In this document: in pieces, positions 1 through 5,358 of the stretch
Position numbering within the stretch: the first letter of the stretch is position 1
How the letters are laid out: each line of letters starts with the position of its first letter
NCBI GenBank assembly: GCA_021788565.1
Contig: JAJYKO010000023.1
Span: 2,669 to 17,216 of the forward strand
DNA: 14,548 nucleotides
Origin: Chloroflexota bacterium
GTDB lineage: Bacteria > Chloroflexota > UBA6077
Direction: 5' to 3'
Position numbers and translations under genes: made by a program
Notes under the pieces: model-generated
The model's input: the letters and a program-made list of their open reading frames with translations, nothing else
What the model was told of the DNA's origin: nothing
Database searches by the model: none

Positions 1-552
1 CTCCACGTCCGGTGGAACATCCAACAGCTGGGAGATCTCTCGCCTCGCCAGCATCGGTCCGGCCATCCAGCAGGCCCCCAGGCCCAGGCTGTGCAGCGCG
101 AGCAGAAGGTGAGCTGTGGCGCCCGCTATGGTCTGGATTCGGGAGCTGATCTCTTCCCGATTCCGTATCATCTCCTGTGCGACTGGATCCGTCTGGCCAC
201 GCTGCCTCAGCACCCTGTCGGCGACGCTCTGGTAGCCGCCCATCGCCACCGCGACAAGCGCGGGTGCCGAGCGGAAGAAGGCGGCGTTCCGCGCGTATCG
301 AACCATGGTATCCCCGAAAGGCTCGGCTTCGGGCCAGCTCGCTATCAGATCTACCTTGTTCTGCACAGCGTCGGCGATCTTCGTTATTACTTCTCGGTTC
401 TTCACGACGAAGAACTTCCACGGCTGGTAGTTACCTCCGTTGGGTGACCAGCTGGACAACTCAATGGCCCTCAGAATGAGGCTGGTCGGCACCTCTCGAT
501 TTTGATACTTGCGTATCGATCTTCTTGTCTTAATTGCCTCTTCCAGATTCAC
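1..552 (-). CDS. Nitroreductase family protein (FMN-dependent oxidoreductase), 3' end cut by window edge
   Basis: The 184 visible codons run off the left edge; probably only the last 10-20 residues are missing. The N-terminal KTRRSIRKY motif (residues 8-16) and SPNGGNYQPWKFF (36-48) are the FMN-phosphate and isoalloxazine contact regions of the nitroreductase fold. AHLLLALHSLGLGACWM (147-163) is the conserved C-terminal half motif. Family members are cytosolic flavoproteins that use NAD(P)H to reduce nitro compounds, quinones or related substrates; the substrate here cannot be read from sequence. The start is GTG at 552-550: AGGAGG lies at 564-559, six bases upstream, and no ATG fits better. 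The gene is divergent from the MFS transporter at 744 and shares its upstream region, so a common stress or xenobiotic response is possible but not shown. Family assignment is firm, the exact role is not. Confidence 0.9.
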   Translation of the reverse strand, partial: MNLEEAIKTRRSIRKYQNREVPTSLILRAIELSSWSPNGGNYQPWKFFVVKNREVITKIADAVQNKVDLIASWPEAEPFGDTMVRYARNAAFFRSAPALVAVAMGGYQSVADRVLRQRGQTDPVAQEMIRNREEISSRIQTIAGATAHLLLALHSLGLGACWMAGPMLARREISQLLDVPPDVE

Positions 553-628
553 ACAGATCCTCCTGACGCGGTATGGGACGAAGCTGGTCGCGTGAGCTGC
601 GGTGGGAATGATTCTGCCCGACATCCAA

Positions 629-658
629 ATAATAGCCGCACCTGGTGAATCTCCGCAA
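629..658 (-). promoter_or_regulatory. Candidate promoter of the nitroreductase gene
   Basis: On the minus strand, TTGCGG (658-653) and TATTAT (634-629) are separated by 18 bases. The predicted RNA start near 620 gives a leader of about 70 bases before the GTG at 552. Assigned by eye from matches to the sigma70 consensus. Confidence 0.4.
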
Positions 659-715
659 TGCCGCCATAGATGCGCCAAGATCGAAGCTGCCCTTCCTTCC
701 CGTTGTACGCCGAAC

Positions 716-721
716 TATAAT
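716..721 (+). promoter_or_regulatory. Candidate -10 box for the MFS gene
   Basis: A perfect TATAAT occurs 22 bases before the ATG at 744. No good -35 is present: the hexamer 17 bases upstream is TTCCTT. If used, transcription would begin near 728, which would exclude the longer starts at 645 and 720. Confidence 0.3.
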
Positions 722-743
722 GCGCCGGGGGTGGATAGCTAGG

Positions 744-2036
744 ATGCGGGCTGACAGCTGGCAGCGCAGCCTGGGGGCGCTGTTCATAGCTCAGACCATG
801 ACCATGGTTGCCTTTAGCTTCGTGTTTCCGTTTCTGCCTCTGTACATTCAGAGCCTGGGGATAACGGACACCACGGAGGCTGCTCAGTGGGCGGGCGTGG
901 CTGTGGCCGCCACCGCCCTGTCGATGTCGGTGGCTCAGCCAATCTGGGGCAACCTGGCGGACCGGCACGGCCGCCGCCCGATGGTCCTCAGATCCATGGT
1001 GGGCGCCGCCGTGACCATAGCCCTGATGGGGATGGTGACCTCAGTACCCCAGCTTGTGGCCCTCCGATTCATCCAGGGCATGGTTAGCGGAACGCTCGCT
1101 GCCGGCAACGCCCTCGCCGCTAGCTTCGTCCCGAAGCAGCGCCTCGGCTTCACGCTGGGCCTTATGCAGGTAGCCGTCTTCATCGGGAGCTCCCTGGGGC
1201 CGTTAATCGGCGGGGTGCTGGCGGACATCTGGGGGTTTCGGATCCCCTGTTTCGCCGCGGCCGCCCTCATGCTGGCGAGTGCAGCCATCGTGGTGGTTTT
1301 CGTCAAGGAGAGCTTCGTCGCCCCTCCTGCGAGCGCTCCGCGTCCGGGACCGCTGGCCGAGGCTCGTTCCCTCCTTGGACTCTCCCCGCTGCCCATGCTG
1401 GTGACGGTGATCTTCCTGATCCAGCTCGGAGTTCAGGTAATATCGCCCATTCTTACTCTATTCATCGAGGAACTGAACGGCCAGGAGAACGCGGCCACTG
1501 TGTCCGGCATCGTGATCGCGTGTACCGGAGTGATGAGTGCCGTCGCCGCCCTTGTGCTGGGTAGGCTGGGGGATCGAATCGGACACACGGTCATCCTGAC
1601 TGTGTGTCTGGCGGGCGCGGCCATCGCCTACTTTCCACAGGCGCTCGTGCAACAGGTGTGGCACCTGTTGCTGCTCAGGATGGTGCTCGGCGTGTTCCTC
1701 GGCGGTCTGATGCCCAGCGCAAACACCATACTGGCCAACCTGGTGCCGAGGGAGCGACGTGGAGCGGCTTTTGGCCTCACGGCGACGGCCACGTCGCTAT
1801 CCAACGGGGTTGGGCCGCTCTCCGGCGCCGCGATAGCGACCGGGATGGGCATGAGGGCGATATTCGTCTGCACTGGCGTCCTCTACGTCCTGGGCTTCGC
1901 ATGGGCGCTGCTGGGGTTGCAGCGACGCTCGGAGCCGGCTCCTGCGGGACAACCCCATGCGGCCGCGGCTGCGCTACCCGAGGTCGCGGAGCTGGCGAGC
2001 GAGCCGCGTGTAGATCCTGGCAGAAACCCTGGGTGA
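744..2036 (+). CDS. MFS transporter, DHA1-type drug/H+ antiporter
   Basis: With the ATG at 744 the protein has 430 residues and about 12 hydrophobic segments, the usual size for a DHA1-type inner-membrane exporter. Motif A follows TM2 (GNLADRHGRRPM, residues 69-80) and has a weaker copy in the second half (GRLGDRIG, 273-280). The antiporter motif C is present in TM5 (GSSLGPLIGG, 148-157). These motifs point to proton-driven efflux of small molecules, and the substrate is unknown. The cytoplasmic C-terminal tail from about 393 is rich in Ala, Pro and Glu. An in-frame GTG at 645 and an ATG at 720 would add 33 or 8 residues. I prefer 744 because family members start just before the W-Q-R-S-L segment preceding TM1, a GGGGGTGG stretch lies upstream, and a TATAAT at 716-721 overlaps the ATG at 720. 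The gene ends 15 bases before the tRNA promoter. Confidence 0.88.
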   Translation: MRADSWQRSLGALFIAQTMTMVAFSFVFPFLPLYIQSLGITDTTEAAQWAGVAVAATALSMSVAQPIWGNLADRHGRRPMVLRSMVGAAVTIALMGMVTSVPQLVALRFIQGMVSGTLAAGNALAASFVPKQRLGFTLGLMQVAVFIGSSLGPLIGGVLADIWGFRIPCFAAAALMLASAAIVVVFVKESFVAPPASAPRPGPLAEARSLLGLSPLPMLVTVIFLIQLGVQVISPILTLFIEELNGQENAATVSGIVIACTGVMSAVAALVLGRLGDRIGHTVILTVCLAGAAIAYFPQALVQQVWHLLLLRMVLGVFLGGLMPSANTILANLVPRERRGAAFGLTATATSLSNGVGPLSGAAIATGMGMRAIFVCTGVLYVLGFAWALLGLQRRSEPAPAGQPHAAAAALPEVAELASEPRVDPGRNPG

Positions 2037-2051
2037 CGCGCGAACGCGAGT

Positions 2052-2080
2052 TTGACGGACAGACTTACGGGCAATATAAT
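2052..2080 (+). promoter_or_regulatory. Promoter of tRNA-Gly
   Basis: TTGACG (2052-2057) and TATAAT (2075-2080) have the ideal 17-base spacing and lie 21 bases before the tRNA 5' end. The -35 differs from TTGACA at one base and the -10 is perfect. Confidence 0.8.
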
Positions 2081-2101
2081 CATTCCAGGTTGACTAGTCC
2101 T

Positions 2102-2175
2102 GCGGGAGTAACTCAGTCTGGTAGAGTGTCTGCCTTCCAAGCAGATCGTCGCGGGTTCGAGTCCCGTCTCCCGCT
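2102..2175 (+). tRNA. tRNA-Gly(UCC)
   Basis: A full cloverleaf can be drawn. The acceptor GCGGGAG (2102-2108) pairs with CTCCCGC (2168-2174), with discriminator T at 2175. The D stem is CTC/GAG. The anticodon stem TCTGC (2129-2133) pairs with GCAGA (2141-2145) around the loop CTTCCAA, so the anticodon is UCC, reading GGA and, by wobble, GGG. The T stem GCGGG/CCCGT encloses TTCGAGT. CC follows but the terminal A is not encoded. The gene has its own promoter and a terminator, and its 3' part is the left copy of the 89-bp repeat that bounds the accessory insert. The 3' half may therefore have been donated by the insert while the 5' half is chromosomal. Confidence 0.95.
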
Positions 2176-2217
2176 CCTATATCCGGTTTGGCTTAGGGCC
2201 AGGCCGGATTTTTCTTT
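2129..2217 (+). repeat. Left 89-bp direct repeat (candidate attL) in tRNA-Gly and its terminator
   Basis: This runs from the 5' anticodon stem through the tRNA 3' end and terminator. It matches 11455-11543 over 89 bases without gaps, with 6 mismatches. Upstream of 2129 the two copies diverge at once. Repeats that start in the anticodon arm and run to the tRNA 3' end are typical of tyrosine-integrase insertion into tRNA genes. Confidence 0.75.
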
Positions 2218-2218
2218 T
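2181..2218 (+). terminator. Rho-independent terminator of tRNA-Gly
   Basis: A 12-bp stem (2181-2192 with 2198-2209, two G-T pairs) and a 5-base loop (TTAGG) are followed by the T-rich run TTTTTCTTTT. Confidence 0.85.
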
Positions 2219-2242
2219 CCAGCACTCCGCCAGCAATCCCCA

Positions 2243-2293
2243 CGACAATCTGCCAGCTAATCAGATTGTCGCGGGTCCTCGTTCCGTCCGCAG
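2243..2293 (+). repeat. Inverted-repeat core-like site with a decayed tRNA 3' half
   Basis: A perfect 10-bp inverted repeat, CGACAATCTG (2243-2252) and CAGATTGTCG (2262-2271), flanks the 9-base centre CCAGCTAAT. The orphan repeat at the right end has the same geometry: arms at 11449-11458 and 11468-11477 and centre CCTTCCAAC. After the right arm the sequence keeps a tRNA-like T arm (GCGGG, 7-base loop, TCCGT) and then decays. This looks like another tRNA-type attachment site or the remnant of an earlier insertion. The arrangement of inverted arms around a short centre resembles a tyrosine-recombinase core site; that function is inferred. Confidence 0.45.
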
Positions 2294-2366
2294 CTCTGGA
2301 GACCCGTTCCGCGTAGAGCGAGCGGGGATCTTGTCTTTTCGGGGAGTCCTGAAATGGTCCAAGTCC

Positions 2367-2395
2367 TTGAAACCATTCGCCATTTGTGGTATTTT
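2367..2395 (+). promoter_or_regulatory. Candidate promoter of the cargo operon
   Basis: TTGAAA (2367-2372) and TATTTT (2390-2395) are separated by 17 bases. Transcription would start near 2402, downstream of both GTG codons (2386, 2398) that could open the first cargo gene, which bears on its start. Confidence 0.5.
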
Positions 2396-3501
2396 CGGTG
2401 TGCAGCGAAAATGGCATTCAGAATGAGAGGGGAGGAGCAGCCATCGACCACGCCGTTGAGGTCACCCAGGCCCTCACTGAACTGCCAGATGTAGAGATCC
2501 GGTCCGTAGACACCGATGCGCGAGTCGACAATCGGCATGTCGACTTGGCCATCCTCAGTGAGGTAAAGGGGCACCTTGTCCGATTCCTAGTCGAAGCCAA
2601 GGCGAGTGGGTACCCGCGCGACATCCAGCATGCCATCTGGCAGCTCGCTGGAATGCGGAGGCTCGAACAGTCCGTGGCGGACGTGCCGCTGGTCGCCGCA
2701 CCGGCCATCTCCAAGTCGAGTCGTGAACTGCTGCGCCAGCACAAGATGGCCTACTGGGACTCGGGCGGCAGCCTCTACGTCGACTTGCCGTGGGCGCTAT
2801 ACCTGATCGATCGGCCGGTTCCCGCCGGCCGCCCCCGGATATTGCGCGGTCCATATCGTGGAAGTGCTGCCCAGGTGCTTCATGCCCTGCTTCTCGATAC
2901 CGGCAGATCCTGGCATGTCACAGAGCTGGCCGAGCGCGCGCAAGTTTCCGTGTCAACCGTGCACCAGGTCTGCACCTTCCTGGAGCGGGAGCTGTGGATG
3001 GAGAAGCATGGGCAAGGGCCCGGTGCAGTCCGCGTGCTCCGTCAGCCGGGGGCGCTGGTCGACACCTGGGCAGCAGCGCACTCGTTAGCTGAGTACAGCC
3101 CTCTCCGGTTCCATCGGTGGACGCCAGAGCCCGGCGAGCTTGTCCGGATAGTGACCGACGCCCTTGCTTCGCTCCAGGTGGAGCACGCGCTGACTCTCAG
3201 CTCCGGAGCCCACTTAGTCGCTCCCTACACGACCGGAGCCGGTAGCGTCTCAATTCTCGTTCCATCCTCGGTCACTGCCACTCTGGAGGAACTTGCCCGC
3301 AGGGCCGACCTACGTCCCGTCGAGGAGGGAGAGACGGTGACCCTCTTCGCCACCCGCGAACGCTCGCCCCTCCTCTTCCACCGCGAGGTCGACGGCTTCT
3401 TGGTGGCCAGCGATGTCCAACTCTACCTGGATCTCTGGGCCTGGCCTCAGCGTGGCAAGGAACAGGCTCGGCACCTGCGCGCCGAGCGGCTCGGCTACTG
3501 A
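2386..3501 (+). CDS. AbiEi-like winged-helix protein of a type IV toxin-antitoxin pair, with PD-(D/E)xK-like N-terminus
   Basis: The 371-residue reading (GTG at 2386) has three parts. Residues 50-90 contain HVDLAIL, a 16-residue gap, then VEAK (D53, E70, K72), the spacing of a PD-(D/E)xK nuclease-like core. Residues 118-140 contain AYWDSGGSLYVDLP, a conserved strand-turn element of these antitoxin-like proteins. Residues 165-206 form a winged helix-turn-helix (VTELAERAQVSVSTVHQV). The C-terminus (QLYLDLWAWPQRGKEQARHLR, 345-365) is typical of proteins annotated as AbiEi-family antitoxins. The probable role is to bind DNA, autoregulate the operon and counter the nucleotidyltransferase encoded 28 bases downstream. 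The start is doubtful: neither GTG (2386, 2398) has a ribosome site and both precede the predicted RNA start, whereas AGGGGAGGAG (2428-2437) stands just before an in-frame ATC at 2443. Nuclease activity is inferred only. Confidence 0.8.
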   Translation: MVFSVCSENGIQNERGGAAIDHAVEVTQALTELPDVEIRSVDTDARVDNRHVDLAILSEVKGHLVRFLVEAKASGYPRDIQHAIWQLAGMRRLEQSVADVPLVAAPAISKSSRELLRQHKMAYWDSGGSLYVDLPWALYLIDRPVPAGRPRILRGPYRGSAAQVLHALLLDTGRSWHVTELAERAQVSVSTVHQVCTFLERELWMEKHGQGPGAVRVLRQPGALVDTWAAAHSLAEYSPLRFHRWTPEPGELVRIVTDALASLQVEHALTLSSGAHLVAPYTTGAGSVSILVPSSVTATLEELARRADLRPVEEGETVTLFATRERSPLLFHREVDGFLVASDVQLYLDLWAWPQRGKEQARHLRAERLGY

Positions 3502-3529
3502 TGGAACCATCCGCGGGAGAGAGAAAACC

Positions 3530-4456
3530 GTGAAGCCGAAGCACCAGGGCGGGTACACCGCGCTGCATGCCGATCTGTGCGAGCGAGCGCTGGTGACCCT
3601 CTTGCGGGGGCTTGGACCCTGGAAGGCCGGCGTCTACCTGGCGGGCGGCCTCGTGCCTCGCTACCTGATCCAGAGGCAGACGGAGGGACAGCAGAGCTCG
3701 CCACCCCATGCCGGCACAACGGACGTAGACCTCGTTCTCGACCTCCAGGTGCTGGCAACCGTCGAGGCCTACCGCCGGCTGGAGCAGAACCTCAGGGCAT
3801 TGGGCTTCGTCCGGGGGGCGAACGATGAGGGACGGGCGCAGCACTTCTCATGGCGCAGGCCGGTCGGCGGGGGCATTACCGTCGTCGTGGACCTGCTCTG
3901 TGATGCCGATGGCGGGGCGGGTGGAGAGATCGCCGAGTTGCCTGGCGAGCGCCGGCTGTCGGCGCTAAAGATTCCAGGGGCGCATCTCATCATCCGAGAT
4001 CACATCGTGGTGGAACTGACCGCCGCCCTCTTGGACGAGCGTGGTGTCGCAACCGAGACAGTCCGCCTCGCCAACGTGGTGCCCTTCGTCGTGCTCAAGG
4101 CGCTGGCTTACGAGGACCGATTCGAGGAAAAGGACGCGTACGACCTGGTCTATTGCCTGATGCATTACGGCCGCGGACCGGAGGACGTAGCGGCCCAGTT
4201 CGCCGACCGCCTCGCGCTCTGGCCTGACGAACCGCTGCTGCCTCGGGCGGTCGAGATCCTGCGCACCCGCTTCACCTCCGACGAGCACACCGGCGGTGCC
4301 CGAAAGGATGGTCCGATCAGCTACGCGAGGTTCCTGGCCGACCCGGGGCGCCGCGACTTGGACGCGCGCCATCGGCAGGACGCAGCCGCCGTGGTTGAAC
4401 TGTTCCTGAGCGCCCTCGATGCCGAGCTGCGGCGTCGCTCCGGTGGCGAAGTCTGA
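3530..4456 (+). CDS. AbiEii-like nucleotidyltransferase (putative type IV toxin)
   Basis: The protein has 308 residues from GTG at 3530. It carries the Pol-beta nucleotidyltransferase signature: VYLAGGLVPRYL (GG at 39-40), TTDVDLVLDL (D65 and D67), and a third acidic position in VVVDLLCD (D121). The segment VVLKALAYEDRFEEKDAYDL (187-206), with Lys190 and the Lys201-Asp202 pair, is typical of AbiEii/AbiGII-type toxins. Such enzymes add nucleotides to RNA targets such as tRNA, or modify partner proteins; which applies here is unknown. The gene lies 28 bases after the AbiEi-like gene, as expected for an antitoxin-toxin operon. GGGAGAGAG about 8 bases upstream supports the GTG start. A longer in-frame reading from 3413 would overlap the preceding gene by 89 bases and adds sequence with no family resemblance. 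Confidence 0.8.
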   Translation: MKPKHQGGYTALHADLCERALVTLLRGLGPWKAGVYLAGGLVPRYLIQRQTEGQQSSPPHAGTTDVDLVLDLQVLATVEAYRRLEQNLRALGFVRGANDEGRAQHFSWRRPVGGGITVVVDLLCDADGGAGGEIAELPGERRLSALKIPGAHLIIRDHIVVELTAALLDERGVATETVRLANVVPFVVLKALAYEDRFEEKDAYDLVYCLMHYGRGPEDVAAQFADRLALWPDEPLLPRAVEILRTRFTSDEHTGGARKDGPISYARFLADPGRRDLDARHRQDAAAVVELFLSALDAELRRRSGGEV

Positions 4457-4547
4457 ACGGAGGGACCATGAACCGCTATGCCCACTCGCGGCGGGCGTTG
4501 GCATATTGGAGAGATCCACCTACCCAGGCACCATCGCAACCGACGAG

Positions 4548-4835
4548 ATGAGTGTCAGGTGTTTGCTCCAGAAGGTGGGAACTCCTATCGAGAGGTTTCA
4601 GGTGTCGCTTGAGGCCGGGGCGAAGTGGATGCTTACCCTCTACGAGAACAGGTGGGACCTGGGCGACGTCCCTGACCAGGCGGCCAACCGCATCCAGCCA
4701 GTGTTCTGCATGGACCCCATCAATGTGGCTATTCGGGCGATGGCACTGGAACAGGCTTGCCCCCGCAAACGCCGTCAGGGGCCCCAAGTACGGTTGCGAA
4801 GGTTGCTGATTCGAAATGATGCCTCCCGGCATTGA
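4548..4835 (+). CDS. Small unrecognised protein between the toxin-antitoxin pair and the giant gene
   Basis: This frame encodes 95 residues from ATG at 4548 and ends inside the start of the next gene (20-base overlap), a usual operon arrangement. G or C dominates the third codon position and the product contains compact protein-like stretches (e.g. WMLTLYENRWDLGDVPDQ), so I consider it coding. No family is recognised and no motif, signal peptide or membrane segment is evident; the C-terminus is Arg-rich. The start is unsure: the frame is open back to 4419, and a TTG at 4506 is possible. A second, 27-codon ORF (4468-4551) in another frame has a much better ribosome site (GGAGGGACC before ATG), so this segment may be a frameshifted remnant of a longer gene. 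Confidence 0.45.
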   Translation: MSVRCLLQKVGTPIERFQVSLEAGAKWMLTLYENRWDLGDVPDQAANRIQPVFCMDPINVAIRAMALEQACPRKRRQGPQVRLRRLLIRNDASRH

Positions 4836-5358
4836 CCGATCACAAAACCCGCCCTTGTTCCAGATGGGGGCGTACAGGTTCCAGAGGTTCTGCCGCGATC
4901 TCTATTCGCGAGAGGAAGGCATCGCGACGTGTGAAGTCTTCGGCATAAACGGACAGGCCCAGTATGGGATCGATGTACTGGCGAAACGGAGTGGAAGGTA
5001 CGAGTTTGAGGTCGCCCAGTGCAAGTGCTACGAGGACTTCCCGGCCAGCGACATAGCAGAGGCCGGGACCCAGTTCCTCACATACTGGGATGGGTTCTGG
5101 TCCGACTTCGGTGTAAAGAAGTTCGTCCTGATAGTCTCCTGCGATCTGGAAGAGCGAAGCCGCCAGGAGGAAATCCTGCAGCAGACTGGAATCTTCCGGG
5201 AGAGGGGAATAGACTATGAGGTGTGGAGCATCTCCGCCATCCTTCAGCGGCTTCGTCCCTTCCCCGAGTTAGAAGATACTTCGATTTCCCCGACCAATGG
5301 ATTCCCTTCATTTGCGACACCTCTCACCCAGAGTACTCCCCAGATGTTGACCCGGTGA
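4816..5358 (+). CDS. Mrr-like PD-(D/E)xK nuclease domain, N-terminal part of the giant gene
   Basis: Residues 17-150 form a restriction-endonuclease-like domain. An N-terminal helix (MGAYRFQRFCRDLY) leads to GQAQYGIDVLAKRSG, then a strand with VAQCKCYEDF, giving catalytic candidates D53, Q68 and K70 (D-x14-Q-x-K). QCK with an upstream G-x-D turn is characteristic of Mrr-type nuclease domains found at the N-terminus of multidomain defence proteins. The domain ends with YEVWSISAILQRLRPFP, which in such proteins leads into an arm of the type VRRYF-x-x-P-x-x-W. Here that continuation lies in the next frame. The remaining 30 residues of this frame (about 151-180, rich in Ser, Thr and Pro) look non-native. 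This is therefore best read as the first part of one gene extending to 11180, or as a truncated nuclease if the frame change is real. Predicted to be cytosolic. Confidence 0.75.
   Translation: MMPPGIDRSQNPPLFQMGAYRFQRFCRDLYSREEGIATCEVFGINGQAQYGIDVLAKRSGRYEFEVAQCKCYEDFPASDIAEAGTQFLTYWDGFWSDFGVKKFVLIVSCDLEERSRQEEILQQTGIFRERGIDYEVWSISAILQRLRPFPELEDTSISPTNGFPSFATPLTQSTPQMLTR
5262..5265 (+). other. Frame-change site joining the nuclease domain to the giant ORF
   Basis: The upstream frame reads ..CGT CCC TTC CCC GAG. Shifting back one base on the CCCC run gives CCC CGA GTT AGA AGA TAC, continuing as P-R-V-R-R-Y-F. A missing C in the run, or a -1 slip of the CCC-reading tRNA, explains it equally well. 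The downstream frame has no good start of its own, and its first 14 residues are only the shadow of the nuclease end. Confidence 0.65.

Noticed and set aside
91..479. Plus-strand ORFs of 118 and 100 residues
   Set aside because: They are antisense shadows of the nitroreductase, whose minus-strand frame has clear family motifs.
645..743. Longer N-terminus of the MFS protein from GTG at 645
   Set aside because: The added 33 residues are basic and unlike family N-termini, no Shine-Dalgarno is present, and a TATAAT box sits inside it.
1604..2260. 218-residue plus-strand ORF
   Set aside because: It lies out of frame inside the MFS gene and then runs across the tRNA and its terminator; composition is that of a shadow frame.
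3413..3529. N-terminal extension of the nucleotidyltransferase from ATG at 3413
   Set aside because: It would overlap the preceding gene by 89 bases out of frame and adds no family-like sequence; GTG at 3530 has a better ribosome site.
4476..4832. 118-residue minus-strand ORF opposite the small plus-strand gene
   Set aside because: Low-complexity, His/Pro/Gly-rich product, no ribosome site considered convincing; the plus frame fits the operon and codon pattern better.
5223..5264. GTG at 5223 as the true start of the giant protein
   Set aside because: The first 14 residues are the shadow of the nuclease domain's last strand and helix, no ribosome site is present, and the next Met is about 115 residues in.
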